The notes under the pieces were generated by a model that saw nothing but the letters and a program-made list of their open reading frames with translations, searched no databases and had not been told where the DNA came from. A DNA stretch of 64,000 nt from Chryseobacterium koreense CCUG 49689 (GTDB lineage: Bacteria > Bacteroidota > Bacteroidia > Flavobacteriales > Weeksellaceae): NCBI RefSeq assembly GCF_001045435.1, contig NZ_LFNG01000003.1:106441-170440 (forward strand). The letters run 5' to 3'. The translations under genes and the position numbers were made by a program. Positions 8,381-19,000 of the stretch are shown here, piece by piece (position 1 is the first letter of the stretch; each line of letters begins with the position of its first letter).

Positions 8381-10423
8381 ATGAACGCTCCAAAAGCAAA
8401 AAAAATAGAGAAAATTCTTGAAATCCACGGTGACCGGCGCACCGACAACTATTTCTGGATGAATGAAAGGGAAAACCCCGAAGTCACCAAATATTTGGAG
8501 GAAGAAAATGCATATTGCGATTTCATGATGAAGGATACCGAAAGTTTTCAGCAGGAACTTTTTGACGAAATGAAGTCCAGATACAAGGAAGATGACCAAT
8601 CTTTGCCGTATTTTTTCAACAAGTATTGGTACATCGTGAGGTTTGAAATAGGGAAAGAATATCCTGTTTTCAGTAGAAAGTTTGAAACCTTAGAAAATGA
8701 AGAGGAAATTTTGCTAGATGTCAATATTTTGGCTGAAGGACAAAAGTTTTTCGAAGTCGGAAGTGTGGCCGTTTCTATGGACAACAAACTGATGACCTTT
8801 TCCAGCGACAATATGGGAAGAAGGATCTATACCATTCAGTTTAAAAATCTGGAAACCGGAGAAATCCTTCAGGACCAAATCGCAAATACCACCGGAAAAG
8901 CAGTTTGGGCCAATGACAACCGACATATTTTCTACATTAGAAAAGATAAAAATCTGCGTGCCTTCCAGGTTTATATGCACGAACTGGGAACCGATTCCTC
9001 GCAGGATGTCTTGGTTTTTCATGAAGAAGACGACACTTTTGATGTGAATGTCTTTAAGTCAAAATCACTGGAATATATATTTATTTCAAGTTCCAGCACG
9101 GTTTCGGACGAGCAGCGGTTTATTCCTTCAGAAAATGTTTTGGCGGAATGGAAAATCGTGCAGCCGCGAACCAAGGATTTGGAATATTCGGTGGAGCATT
9201 TTGAGGACGAGTTCTATATCATCACCAATGCGGATAAAGCGACCAACTTCAAAATCGTGAAAACAAAAGTATCAAATCCCGGAATCGAAAACTGGAAAGA
9301 TGTGATTCCGCACCAAAAAGAGGTGCTCCTGGAAGGTTTTGAAATCTTTAAAAATTATTTGGTTCTGGAAGAAAGAAGAGAAGGTCTTCTTCAGATCAAA
9401 ATCATTGACCATAAAAATAATACATCGCATTACCTTCCGTTTTCTGATCCTACTTACACGGCTTACATCGGATTGAATCTGGAATTCGATACCGAAAAAT
9501 TGCGGTATGGATACACTTCTTTGACCAAACCAAGTTCTACCTTTGAATATGATATGAAGCAGAAAACCACCAAACTTCTGAAACAGCAGGAAGTTTTGGG
9601 TGGGAAATTTTTTGCAGAAAACTATATTTCCGAAAGAATTTGGGCAAAAGCGAGAGACGGAAAGAAAGTTCCGATTTCTTTGGTTTATCATAAAGACACC
9701 CGGAAATCTGATGAAACTCCACTTTTGCTTTATGGGTACGGAAGTTACGGACATACTGTGGATGCGAGTTTTTCAAATGTGCGACTGTCGATTTTGGACA
9801 GGGGTTTTATTTACGCGATTGCACATATCCGTGGCGGAGAATATTTGGGGAGGGAATGGTACGAAGACGGAAAGTTGCTCCACAAGAAAAATACCTTTTT
9901 CGATTTCATCGATGCTGCGAAGTTTTTGGTGGACGAAAATTATACCTCGCCGAAACATCTTTATGCCATGGGAGGTTCCGCAGGTGGACTTTTAGTTGGA
10001 GCTGTGGTTAATTATGAACCAAATCTTTTCAACGGAATAGTGGCACAAGTTCCCTTTGTAGATGTGGTGACCACGATGTTGGACGAAGAAATCCCTTTAA
10101 CCACGGGAGAATTCGACGAATGGGGAAATCCGAAAAAGAAAAAATATTACGATTACATGAAATCGTATTCCCCATATGACAATGTGGAAGCGAAGGATTA
10201 TCCGAATATGCTGATAACTACCGGATTGCATGATTCGCAGGTTCAGTATTGGGAACCCGCAAAATGGACGGCAAAACTTCGGGAATTGAAAACGGACTCC
10301 AACATTTTACTTTTCAAAACCGACATGAGTTCCGGTCACGGCGGCGCGAGCGGAAGATTTGAAAGTTTGAAAGAGGATGCTTTGGAATATGCGTTTTTGA
10401 TGAAACTGGAAAAAATAATTTAA
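8381..10423 (+). CDS. ptrB: Oligopeptidase B (S9 family serine peptidase)
   Basis: Cytoplasmic prolyl-oligopeptidase-family enzyme that cuts short peptides after basic residues. The 680 residues comprise an N-terminal seven-bladed propeller and a C-terminal alpha/beta hydrolase domain. The catalytic triad can be placed: Ser533 in GGSAGG, Asp618 in the GLHDSQV loop and His653 in SSGHGG. The phrases IAHIRGGEYLGREWY and VPFVDVVTTM are hallmarks of oligopeptidase B as against prolyl endopeptidase. No signal peptide is present. It stands alone between a terminator and an inverted repeat. Confidence 0.95.
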   Translation: MNAPKAKKIEKILEIHGDRRTDNYFWMNERENPEVTKYLEEENAYCDFMMKDTESFQQELFDEMKSRYKEDDQSLPYFFNKYWYIVRFEIGKEYPVFSRKFETLENEEEILLDVNILAEGQKFFEVGSVAVSMDNKLMTFSSDNMGRRIYTIQFKNLETGEILQDQIANTTGKAVWANDNRHIFYIRKDKNLRAFQVYMHELGTDSSQDVLVFHEEDDTFDVNVFKSKSLEYIFISSSSTVSDEQRFIPSENVLAEWKIVQPRTKDLEYSVEHFEDEFYIITNADKATNFKIVKTKVSNPGIENWKDVIPHQKEVLLEGFEIFKNYLVLEERREGLLQIKIIDHKNNTSHYLPFSDPTYTAYIGLNLEFDTEKLRYGYTSLTKPSSTFEYDMKQKTTKLLKQQEVLGGKFFAENYISERIWAKARDGKKVPISLVYHKDTRKSDETPLLLYGYGSYGHTVDASFSNVRLSILDRGFIYAIAHIRGGEYLGREWYEDGKLLHKKNTFFDFIDAAKFLVDENYTSPKHLYAMGGSAGGLLVGAVVNYEPNLFNGIVAQVPFVDVVTTMLDEEIPLTTGEFDEWGNPKKKKYYDYMKSYSPYDNVEAKDYPNMLITTGLHDSQVQYWEPAKWTAKLRELKTDSNILLFKTDMSSGHGGASGRFESLKEDALEYAFLMKLEKII

Positions 10424-10430
10424 ATAAATA

Positions 10431-10485
10431 GCCACTGATGCACAAATAACTTTCTTTATAGTTGATAAATTTGTGCATTCGTGAC
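10431..10485. repeat. Imperfect inverted repeat between ptrB and the next gene
   Basis: Arms 10431-10447 and 10469-10485 (core GATGCACAAAT and ATTTGTGCATT) can fold into a hairpin of about 17 pairs with three mismatches. Short palindromes of this 'cac-gaatgcac' style are scattered between genes in flavobacteria. There is no trailing T run, so it is not a classical terminator. Confidence 0.6.
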
Positions 10486-10496
10486 CTTAAATAAAT

Positions 10497-10838
10497 ATGA
10501 CAGAAACAGAATTATGGAGCAAGGTTGAAAAATTTTTCTCTGAAAATTTCGATACCGACAAGCATCCGCAAATAGACACGATTTTATTCCTAATCGGTGT
10601 TCAGGAATTGGGAAGCGGAAAACAGAAATATACCAAAGACGACAAGTTGAATATCCTGCATATTGCGGTTTGCAGATTGCTGGAACCTTTTGGTTATTTT
10701 AAGTTCACGCATTACGACGATGATGGCTATCCGCATTTTGAAGTGCTGGAAGATTTGCCGGAACTGAAACCGAATGAACAGCAGATTCTGATGAAAAAGG
10801 CGGTAATCCAGTATTTTATGGATGAAGGGCTTTTTTAA
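10497..10838 (+). CDS. Conserved small cytoplasmic protein, function unknown
   Basis: I do not recognise this 113-residue protein. It is acidic, has no signal or membrane segment, and looks like a compact helical domain: MTETELWSKVEKFF at the start, a central FLIGVQELGSGK turn near 31-42, and a charged DDDGYPHFEVLEDLP segment near 73-87. It is followed by a convergent gene after two bases. Codon use looks like its neighbours, so it is probably real and native. Confidence 0.75.
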   Translation: MTETELWSKVEKFFSENFDTDKHPQIDTILFLIGVQELGSGKQKYTKDDKLNILHIAVCRLLEPFGYFKFTHYDDDGYPHFEVLEDLPELKPNEQQILMKKAVIQYFMDEGLF

Positions 10839-10840
10839 TT

Positions 10841-11329
10841 CTATTTGGCAATAATTTCCTCCAGCTGGTTCAGCTGCATTTCAAAACCGGTTCGGAAACC
10901 CATTTCCAGGATTTTGTTCAGGTCTTCCAGCGAATTGAAATAGATATTGAAGGTCAGTTTGGTGCCTTGTTCAATCCCGGTGAAGCCAATCAGCCAATTC
11001 AAAGTGGGAAGGTCCGTATTTACGTTTCCGTTTTCATCTGTGAAAAAATCAGAGACGGCGATGCTTCTGTGGTTTTTGATTTCCTGGTACACCATTCCAG
11101 CGAACTGTTTCTCGTTTTCCGGACTCACCATCGCATAATTCCATTTTCCGCCTTCCCTGAAATCCATGTTTTTGGTTTCACATTTCCAGGGTTTCGGAGC
11201 CCACCATTGGTCGATCAGTTCTGGACGAGTGTAGTTGTTCCAGATTTCCGAAACATCAGAGGGGTAGATTTTCATGATGTATAATGAAAGTTGGTCTTCG
11301 TCTTTTGAAAAAATGATCGGAGAATTCAT
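10841..11329 (-). CDS. SRPBCC/AHSA1-like domain protein
   Basis: Protein of 162 residues with the Activator-of-Hsp90-homologue 1-like START/SRPBCC fold, a hydrophobic-pocket domain seen in stress proteins and some ArsR-linked genes. Diagnostic segments are PSDVSEIWNNYTRPELIDQWWAPK near 22-45 and the FREGGKWNYAMVSPENE segment near 55-71, the usual AHSA1 pattern of a WxxxTxPxxxxxWW-type helix followed by GGxxxY. The ATG at 11329 is chosen over one six codons earlier because a TAAATTTG promoter box at 11345-11352 leaves no room for the longer start. It converges with the small unknown gene. Ligand unknown. Confidence 0.82.
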   Translation of the reverse strand: MNSPIIFSKDEDQLSLYIMKIYPSDVSEIWNNYTRPELIDQWWAPKPWKCETKNMDFREGGKWNYAMVSPENEKQFAGMVYQEIKNHRSIAVSDFFTDENGNVNTDLPTLNWLIGFTGIEQGTKLTFNIYFNSLEDLNKILEMGFRTGFEMQLNQLEEIIAK

Positions 11330-11344
11330 ATTTTTAATTTTAAA

Positions 11345-11352
11345 CAAATTTA
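11345..11352 (-). promoter_or_regulatory. -7 promoter element TAAATTTG of the AHSA1-like gene
   Basis: Minus-strand TAAATTTG about 16 bases upstream of ATG 11329. Confidence 0.5.
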
Positions 11353-11514
11353 AATCAATATTTTTTAAACGGCTGATTTAAAAACAAATAGCGCATGATT
11401 TCAAGAAAAATTGTTAAAAAAATATGTTTTAAGAGTTTTTACATAATATTTTAGCATATTTTTTGTTATGTTATTCTTAAAACCATTAATTTTAACAATT
11501 CAAATTAAAACCAG

Positions 11515-13062
11515 TTGAATAATAAGTTCATTCCTTTTATTTCTGTGTTGATGACAATTTCTATGATTGTTTTCGTCACGTTGCAGCTTTATTGGATTAA
11601 GGAGCTGTATTCCGCATTGAATCAGGATTTCTCCAACAAAGTGTATTCTGCAATGGAATCTTCTGCCATGAAGATTTCACAACTGGAAGTGGATAAATAC
11701 CTTAACCAGGAATATAAGAACTTCGGAAAAAATGTGATCGCGGGGAACAATGCGCAACCAACGCAGTTTTACATCCAGCAGAATTCAGATTCAGCAAATC
11801 GTTCCACGATCACTTTTCAAAAAAGTATTGTTGAAAATCAAAATATCCCGATTTCGCAAAAAGGGGACAGTTTGAAACTTACCAAACTCTACACCGATGA
11901 GGGAATTCTGAAAATCAAAAAAGAAAGCAACTCCGAACCGCTGACTTCGCAATTGAGTAAAGATATCAGCAATAACACCTATGCTTTGCGGGAATTTGCG
12001 AAACTGAGCGCATCTAACCTGCCGATTGAAAAAAGGGTGGACGAAAAAACAGTGGATTCGGTGGTCGCCAAAGAATTGAAATTAAGCGGTTTGGATACCA
12101 AATTCGGTTTTGCGGTAATCGATAAGCACAACAAGATTACCAAAGTAGCCAACAAAATTTATAACGACGAAAAAGACAAAATCAATTACACCTATCCGCT
12201 TTTCACTGACAGCAAAGATGAGACACTTTATACGCTGGCTCTGGTTTTTCCAAGAAAAGATTACTCTTTGGCAAAAAACAATTTGCCCATGCTTCTCGGA
12301 ACTTTTATGTCATTGCTCACGATTTTGGGGATCTACATCATTTCCATCAACTATATGATGCGGCAGAAAAAGATCTCGGATATCAAAACAGACTTTATCA
12401 ATAATATGTCGCATGAGTTCAAAACTCCGCTGGCAACTATTTCTGTGGCGACCGACTCCTTGAGCAATGATAAAATAGCGACGAATCCCGAGAAAGTGAA
12501 ATACTATTCACAACTCATCAAGCAGGAAAACCTGCGCATGAAAAAACAGGTGGAAAATGTGCTGAACATGTCGAAACTGGAAAGAAATGAAGTGCAGCTT
12601 TTCCTTAAAGAAACAGACGTTCGATCATTGATCAAGAAAATAACGGAATCTTTCGGTTTGATTGTGGCGCAGCGAAACGGAACATTGACTCAGGAATTCA
12701 ATACCGAAAAATATGTATTCAAAATCGATGAGTTCCATTTTTCGAACGCCTTGGTGAACCTGCTGGATAACGCGAACAAATATTCGCCGGAAAATCCTGC
12801 GATCACTGTGAGAACAAGAAATGAAGGAAATTGGTACGTCATTGAAATTTCTGATAAGGGAATGGGAATGGATATGCAAAATACCGGGAAGATTTTTGAA
12901 AAGTTCTTCCGGGAGGAAACCGGAAATATTCATAATGTCAAAGGACAGGGACTTGGTTTGTCTTATGTGAAGAAAATCATTGAGCTGCACAAAGGGCAAA
13001 TTTTGGTGGAATCGACAAAAGGAAAGGGAAGTACATTTACGGTGAAACTGCCGATGAGCTAA
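11515..13062 (+). CDS. Sensor histidine kinase
   Basis: Membrane-bound two-component sensor kinase of 515 residues. Helices near 8-28 and 262-284 flank a periplasmic sensor domain of about 230 residues that I do not recognise. The cytoplasmic part has the HisKA box with His300 in NNMSHEFKTPLA, the N box NLLDNANKYSPE, and the G boxes DKGMGMD and GQGLGLSYVKKIIELHKG. There is no HAMP domain between the second helix and HisKA, so the signal passes directly. The start is TTG 11515. It is followed after about 110 bases by its likely partner regulator. The stimulus cannot be read from the sequence. Confidence 0.92.
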   Translation: MNNKFIPFISVLMTISMIVFVTLQLYWIKELYSALNQDFSNKVYSAMESSAMKISQLEVDKYLNQEYKNFGKNVIAGNNAQPTQFYIQQNSDSANRSTITFQKSIVENQNIPISQKGDSLKLTKLYTDEGILKIKKESNSEPLTSQLSKDISNNTYALREFAKLSASNLPIEKRVDEKTVDSVVAKELKLSGLDTKFGFAVIDKHNKITKVANKIYNDEKDKINYTYPLFTDSKDETLYTLALVFPRKDYSLAKNNLPMLLGTFMSLLTILGIYIISINYMMRQKKISDIKTDFINNMSHEFKTPLATISVATDSLSNDKIATNPEKVKYYSQLIKQENLRMKKQVENVLNMSKLERNEVQLFLKETDVRSLIKKITESFGLIVAQRNGTLTQEFNTEKYVFKIDEFHFSNALVNLLDNANKYSPENPAITVRTRNEGNWYVIEISDKGMGMDMQNTGKIFEKFFREETGNIHNVKGQGLGLSYVKKIIELHKGQILVESTKGKGSTFTVKLPMS

Positions 13063-13169
13063 AATAAATGGGTTTGGGTTAATTTTGAAAATGGCAATCT
13101 GCCTCTGCGAAGACAGGCCTTTAACATGAAACCTGAAACAAAAGAAACATTAAACAAAATATTAAAGAT

Positions 13170-13859
13170 ATGAGCAACAGAATCTTATTAGTAGAAGACG
13201 ACCAAAGTTTTGGTGCGGTATTGAAAGATTACCTGACCATCAATAATTTTGAGGTTACCCTCGCTACAGACGGCGAACAGGGATTGAAAGAATTTACAGA
13301 AAATGAATTTGACATCTGTATTTTCGATGTGATGATGCCCAAAAAAGACGGATTCACTTTGGCGGAAGAAGTGAAAAGAATCGACAAGAATACGCCGATC
13401 ATCTTCCTCACCGCAAGAAATATGCGCGAAGATATTTTGAAAGGCTACCAACTCGGTGCTGATGACTACATCACGAAACCGTTTGACACGGAATTATTGC
13501 TTTACAAAATCAAGGCAATCCTGCAGAGAAGCGCCGTGTTGGAAGATGACGAACAGGAACAGTTCAAAATCAGCAACATTTTCTTCGACTCTATGCTGAG
13601 ACAGCTCCGGGTAAATGACAATGAATACAAACTTTCACCTAAAGAGAATGAACTGCTGAAATTGCTTTGCCTGCACAGAAACGACTTTATGCCGAGAGAT
13701 TTGGCTTTGAGAAAAATCTGGAAAAAGGAAAACTATTTCACTGCACGAAGTATGGATGTTTATATCGCGAAACTCCGAAAACTCTTGAAAGAAGATGATG
13801 GTATTGAAATCATCAATGTGCACGGTGAAGGATTTAGACTTTTGGTCAAAAATTCTTAG
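13170..13859 (+). CDS. OmpR/PhoB-family response regulator
   Basis: DNA-binding response regulator of 229 residues. The receiver domain (1-120) has the acidic pair at 10-11, the phospho-acceptor Asp53 in FDVMMPKKDG, the switch Thr in FLTARN and Lys103 in ITKPF. The C-terminal winged helix (about 133-229) ends with the typical recognition-helix segment YFTARSMDVYIAKLRKLL. It is almost certainly the partner of the adjacent sensor kinase. It converges with the SPOR gene across a shared two-way terminator. Confidence 0.94.
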   Translation: MSNRILLVEDDQSFGAVLKDYLTINNFEVTLATDGEQGLKEFTENEFDICIFDVMMPKKDGFTLAEEVKRIDKNTPIIFLTARNMREDILKGYQLGADDYITKPFDTELLLYKIKAILQRSAVLEDDEQEQFKISNIFFDSMLRQLRVNDNEYKLSPKENELLKLLCLHRNDFMPRDLALRKIWKKENYFTARSMDVYIAKLRKLLKEDDGIEIINVHGEGFRLLVKNS

Positions 13860-13877
13860 GGGAGAAAGGTCTTAATT

Positions 13878-13910
13878 AAAAAAAGTTCGGAAATTTTTCC
13901 GAACTTTTTT
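13878..13910. terminator. Bidirectional terminator between the regulator and SPOR genes
   Basis: Perfect stem AGTTCGGAAA/TTTCCGAACT flanked by A and T runs on both sides, placed between convergent genes. Confidence 0.85.
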
Positions 13911-13927
13911 CTTGGTCTTTTACCTGA

Positions 13928-14458
13928 TTATTTTGCTTCCACACAGAAAACGCGGTACTGGATCGCTACTGCGTTCTCGAAATATTTTTTGATGCTGGCC
14001 AAATCAGATGCGGCGCTTTGTTTGCTGAGGTAGCTTCCCGCCATCACTTTGTAGTTGGGTCTCAGCGATGCGTCTATTTCCACTTTCATATTGGGAAAAC
14101 GTCTTCTGAAATACGTTCCCACTTCTCTGGCTTCCTCATTGCTTTTCACTACCGCCAGTTGGATTTTGTAGCCCATGATTCTGGGGTTTTTCCGGCAAAT
14201 CTCAGCTTGTGACAATTCTCTTTCCGGAACGGCTATTTTCGGAATGTTATGGCTGTCATCTTCTGAAGAGGAGACGTTTTTGGTATTCGAAGTGAGGCAT
14301 TTCTCCTCTTGGTTGACCAACATATCGTCGATTCTTTTATCCATCGAGATGGTCAAAGGCGTTCCTGAAATGGTGTCTTTTTTTACAACTTGTTGAGCTT
14401 CAATCAAGTTTAAAGAAAACAGCGATAAGAGGGCAATAATTTTTGTGAAACTTCTCAT
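13928..14458 (-). CDS. SPOR-domain secreted protein
   Basis: Exported protein of 176 residues with a signal peptide (about 1-21) ending before QQVVKK. A Ser-rich linker leads to a C-terminal SPOR domain (about 95-170: MGYKIQLAVVKSNEEAREV, then YKVMAGSYLSKQSAASDL). SPOR domains bind peptidoglycan stripped of its stem peptides, often at the division site. ATG 14458 is chosen because the TAAATTTG promoter box lies just upstream at 14476-14483, inside the longer frame, and because it begins a proper signal peptide. Confidence 0.85.
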   Translation of the reverse strand: MRSFTKIIALLSLFSLNLIEAQQVVKKDTISGTPLTISMDKRIDDMLVNQEEKCLTSNTKNVSSSEDDSHNIPKIAVPERELSQAEICRKNPRIMGYKIQLAVVKSNEEAREVGTYFRRRFPNMKVEIDASLRPNYKVMAGSYLSKQSAASDLASIKKYFENAVAIQYRVFCVEAK

Positions 14459-14475
14459 CAAAATTCTATTTTGGG

Positions 14476-14483
14476 CAAATTTA
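14476..14483 (-). promoter_or_regulatory. -7 promoter element TAAATTTG of the SPOR gene
   Basis: Minus-strand match to TAnnTTTG, about 18 bases before ATG 14458; it decides the start. Confidence 0.55.
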
Positions 14484-14609
14484 GTGAAATAAAAATTATG
14501 CCAAGCGCCTTTATTTAGAACCATTAAAAGGTGTTATTTAGAATAGTTACAAATTATGTGAAAAATCGAAATGCTCCCGTATCTTCTGTTAATTATGTGT
14601 TAAAAGTCT

Positions 14610-14617
14610 TATTTTTG
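14610..14617 (+). promoter_or_regulatory. -7 promoter element TATTTTTG of the act operon
   Basis: Consensus box followed by CC, about 50 bases before actA. It is the only obvious promoter for the six-gene operon. Confidence 0.6.
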
Positions 14618-14667
14618 CCAAATTGAAAAGTAAACTCAAGACATTTTAACAACCCAAGATTTTATAA

Positions 14668-16035
14668 ATGATTAGTTGGAGAAAGCATTACAAAAAAGGT
14701 CTGGTCGCGATTGGATTATTGTTATCAACCAGTGCTTCTATTTACGCTCAAGGAGATGCGGCAAACGGTGAGAAGCTTTTTAAGGCAAACTGTACAGCGT
14801 GTCACGCATTAGACAAACAGCTTGTGGGGCCTGCTCTCGGCGGAATAGTTGAAAAAGTAAAGACCGAGCAGAATCTGGATACAGACTGGCTGCACAAGTG
14901 GATTAAAGACAATAAGGCGCTTCGCGCATCGGGCGACAAATACGCGAACGAAATCTTCGAGAAGTTCAACAAGGTGGAGATGACCCCGTTTCCGAATCTT
15001 TCAGAGCAGGACATCACCGATATTCTGGAATACACCAGCAATCCTCCAAAACCAGCAGAACCCGCAGCGGATGCAGCTGCCGCAACAGATGCGAACTCTT
15101 TCACAGCTATGGAGCAGGCGAAAAGAGACTCGATGAACGGAAAAGTCATCATCATTTCGCTTCTTGCCATCTGCGGATTACTTATATGGTTACTCGTTAG
15201 GCTTCGCCAGTTGGTTAAGCTACAGCAAACTGAAGAGCTTGAGGGGCTGAATGCTACCAGAGCAACTTCTTTCAGTGATCTTTACAAGAAATACAGTTAC
15301 GTAGGAAAAGGAATTTTAACCCTTCTTGCCATTTTTGCCGCTTATGGAATTTGGAACTGGTTGATGTGGATCGGTGTTTACAAAGGTTACAAACCAGAAC
15401 AGCCAATTTATTTTTCCCACAAAATCCACGCAGGAATCAATAAGATTGACTGCCAGATGTGCCACTCCAGCGCGAAATACGGAAAGGTTTCTGAAATCCC
15501 TTCGATGAACGTTTGTATGAACTGCCACAGAAACATCTCCGAATATCAAGGTAAATATTTTGAGCCAGGAAAGGATAAAGCTTTCTATGATGCAGAAATC
15601 CAAAAAATCTACGCTGCAACAGGGTGGGATGCCGGAAAACAGCAATATACCGGAAAAACCAATCCGGTAGAATGGGTGAGGATCCACAACATGCCGGACT
15701 TTGTTTACTTTAACCACTCGCAGCACGTAGTTGCCGGTGAACAGGCCATCATCAACTCTTTCAACAAGAAAAATCCAGACGCGAAAATCGACGTGGTTTG
15801 TAAAGCTTGTCACGGACAGGTAGATACCATGAATGTGGTGCAGATGGCAAATGATTTTACCATGGGATGGTGTATCGAATGTCACAGAACAACGGAGGTT
15901 GATATGAACAATGGTTATAATAAAGAATACTTCAAAAATCTACACGATAAGCTGAAAAAGCAATATCCTCAAACTGAAGGAAAAATCACCGTAGATGCCA
16001 TTGGAGGTCTTGAATGTGGTAAATGTCATTATTAA
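14668..16035 (+). CDS. actA: Alternative complex III multiheme cytochrome c ActA, with N-terminal monoheme domain
   Basis: Electron-carrying subunit of alternative complex III, which oxidises quinol and passes electrons to a cytochrome c or oxidase. The 455 residues carry a signal peptide (1-27), a class I cytochrome c domain with CTACH at 42-46, an Ala/Pro linker, membrane helices near 152-172 and 205-232, then five CxxCH sites (CQMCH, CMNCH, CKACH, CIECH, CGKCH). Classical ActA from Rhodothermus is pentaheme, so the N-terminal monoheme domain looks like an added cytochrome module; it may be usual in Flavobacteriia. It is the first gene of a tightly packed operon with actB to actF. Confidence 0.93.
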   Translation: MISWRKHYKKGLVAIGLLLSTSASIYAQGDAANGEKLFKANCTACHALDKQLVGPALGGIVEKVKTEQNLDTDWLHKWIKDNKALRASGDKYANEIFEKFNKVEMTPFPNLSEQDITDILEYTSNPPKPAEPAADAAAATDANSFTAMEQAKRDSMNGKVIIISLLAICGLLIWLLVRLRQLVKLQQTEELEGLNATRATSFSDLYKKYSYVGKGILTLLAIFAAYGIWNWLMWIGVYKGYKPEQPIYFSHKIHAGINKIDCQMCHSSAKYGKVSEIPSMNVCMNCHRNISEYQGKYFEPGKDKAFYDAEIQKIYAATGWDAGKQQYTGKTNPVEWVRIHNMPDFVYFNHSQHVVAGEQAIINSFNKKNPDAKIDVVCKACHGQVDTMNVVQMANDFTMGWCIECHRTTEVDMNNGYNKEYFKNLHDKLKKQYPQTEGKITVDAIGGLECGKCHY

Positions 16036-16056
16036 TATTAAAAATTAGAAGTATCA

Positions 16057-19000
16057 ATGGCTTCAAATAAAATAAAATTCAGAAGTATCCACGAGTTGCA
16101 AGATCCAACTTTGACAACAAGGTTGGCCCAAAAAGAATTCCTCGAGGAAATTCCCGTGGATGAAAAAACAGGAGAACTAAAATCTAATGATTCCGAAAAA
16201 TCAGGAACCTCCCGCAGAGACTTCCTGAAACTTTTAGGATTTTCCACTGCGGCGGTAACTTTGGCAGCTTGTGAAGCGCCGGTGATTAAAACAATTCCGT
16301 ATGTGGTGAAACCGCACGAAATTATTCCGGGAGTCCCTAACTATTACGCTTCAACCTATTTTGACGGGTTTGATTTTGCAAGCGTATTGGTGAAAACCAG
16401 AGAGGGAAGACCAATTAAGATTGAGCCGAATCCTATGGCGAAATCTCTAGGTAAAACCAATGCGAGAGCTCAGGCTTCGTTGCTTTCTCTTTATGATAAT
16501 GACAAGATCAAGCAACCAAAATTGAATGGAAAAGACGAGACTTTCGATAAAGTTGATGATTTCATCCTGAAAGAATTGTCTGATTCTGCTGCGATGGGTA
16601 AAAAGATTGTTTTGCTTTCGCACTCTTTCGCTTCTCCAACCTTCAAAAAGTTATTTGAAGATTTCAAAACAAAATATCCAACGGCAGAACTCGTAACTTA
16701 TGATGCTTTCCCTTACGCAGCGGCATTAGATGCAGCTCAGGAAGTTTTCGGACAGAGACATTTGCCAGTTTATGACTTGTCTAAAACCCAATTGGTGGTT
16801 TCATTCAATGCAGATTTCTTGGGCGATTATAATGGTGGTTCACTCGAAACCTCTTACGCGGCCGCTAGAATTCCTGGTGCGAATATGTTGAGACACATTC
16901 AGATTGAATCCAATATGTCTTTGACCGGAGCCAATGCAGATACCAGAATCCAATTGAAGCCAAGTGCTGTAAACAAAGTTTTGGTGGAGGTTTACAACGG
17001 TCTGAATGGTGGTTCAGTAAGCAAGGAAGCAGGAGAAATCGTAAAAGAACTTCAGGCAAAAGGATCCAATGCAGTGGTTTTTGCAGACGGTTCCAAAAGT
17101 GCTTATGTTTTGGCACACTTGATCAACCAGAAATTGGGATCCACCGCTTTCACAGGAAAAGCAAATCTTTTGAAGGAATTTGATGGGGCTAAATACCAGG
17201 AGTTTTTAGGCTGGATGAATTCAGGAACTGTTGGCGTCTTAATCGCAAACAACGTGAATCCAATGTATTCCAGCAACAAGGCGGAAGATTTTAAAAAAGC
17301 CGTTGCGAAAGTAAATTGCGTCATCGCGATCGCTGACAAGAAAAACGAGATGTACAAAGCTGCGAAAGCAGTGATCCCGGTTGCAAACTGGTTGGAATCT
17401 TGGGGAGATATGACGCCTCAAACCGGAGTTTATACTTTGATGCAGCCGACCATCCAAAAGATTTACAAGTCAAGACAGATTGAAGAATCGCTTTTGGTTT
17501 GGATGAATGGAAAAAACAATCCGGCGAATAATTATTATGACTATTTAAAAGCAAATGCTGCCACCTTAATTGGTGGAACTCCTTTCAACAAGGCATTATA
17601 TAATGGTGTTTTGGATGGTGGAAATACGGCAACGCTTTCATATACCGGTGGAAATGGAGCGCAAGCGGCAAGTGAATTGGGAGCTTTCAAAGCGTCTGAT
17701 TTGGAATTGCAATTGTACACCAAAACCGCAATGGGTGATGGAACTCAGGCAAATAACCCTTGGTTACAGGAGTTGCCGGATCCGATTTCCAGAATGACTT
17801 GGGACAATTATTTGACGATGTCGCCAAATGATGCCAAAAAACTAGGAATCAAGAATTCATTGAACGGAAGAATGCAGCTGGACGGTTCTAAAGTAAACCT
17901 TACTGCAAATGGGGTGACCATTAAGGATGTACCTGTTTTTGTTCAACCCGGACAAGCCGACGGTTCTGTGGGACTTGCTTTGGGATATGGAAAAAAGAAT
18001 TCTGGAAAAGTCGCTGATACTGGAGTTAACGCATTCCCATTATTTGATGGTTCAAACACTGTTCTTTCAGGAGTTACTATCGAGAAGACTGGAGACATGC
18101 ATGAGTTTGCAGGGATACAGCTTCAAAATACATTGATGGGTCGTTACGAAATCGCAAGAGAAGTTCCATTGGATACTTTCCTTAACGTAAAGTTTGACGA
18201 CGAGAAACTGGGTTGGAACAAACCTTTGGAGTACCACACCATCGGTGGAGCTTTGCCAGCGGGAAAAGTGGACCTTTGGGATGCTTTTGACGATACAGAC
18301 GGACCACACTTTAACTTATCCATCGACTTGAACTCCTGTACAGGATGTGGAGCTTGTGTGATTGCTTGTCAGGCAGAAAACAACGTTCCAGTTGTGGGTA
18401 AAGCCGAGGTGAGAATGTCCCGAGACATGTTCTGGCTGAGAATTGACAGGTACTACACCACCGATATTCCAGAAGGAATGGATACCAACAAAGACGGCAA
18501 ACTTTCTCAGGAAGAAGCTGTGGATGCAGGTCTGGATGTTCCGGGAATGTATGGACATTTCTTGGACAAAGAGAGCGGTATCTTGAACCATCCTTCAGAT
18601 AATCCGGATGTGATTTTCCAACCGGTGATGTGCCAACACTGTAACCACGCACCTTGTGAAACAGTTTGTCCTGTTGCTGCAACTTCGCACGGAAAACAAG
18701 GCCAAAACCAAATGGCTTACAACAGATGTATCGGTACAAGATATTGTGCAAACAACTGTCCGTACAAAGTAAGAAGATTCAACTGGTTTACCTATAACCT
18801 TAATGACAAATTCGACTATAACCAAAATAATGATTTGGGAAGAATGGTTCTGAATCCGGATGTAGTGGTAAGAACAAGAGGGGTTATGGAGAAATGTTCA
18901 ATGTGTATCCAAATGACACAGAACGTCATCCTGGAAGCCAAAAAAGAAGGAAGAGTTGTAAAAGACGGTGAATTCTCCACTGCTTGTGTGAATGCTTGTT

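Noticed and set aside
9272..9754. 160-codon minus-strand frame inside ptrB
   Set aside because: It is a shadow of the oligopeptidase frame with no family resemblance and biased composition.
15316..15885. 189-codon minus-strand frame inside actA
   Set aside because: It lies across the heme-binding region of a clear cytochrome gene; no promoter or domain supports it.
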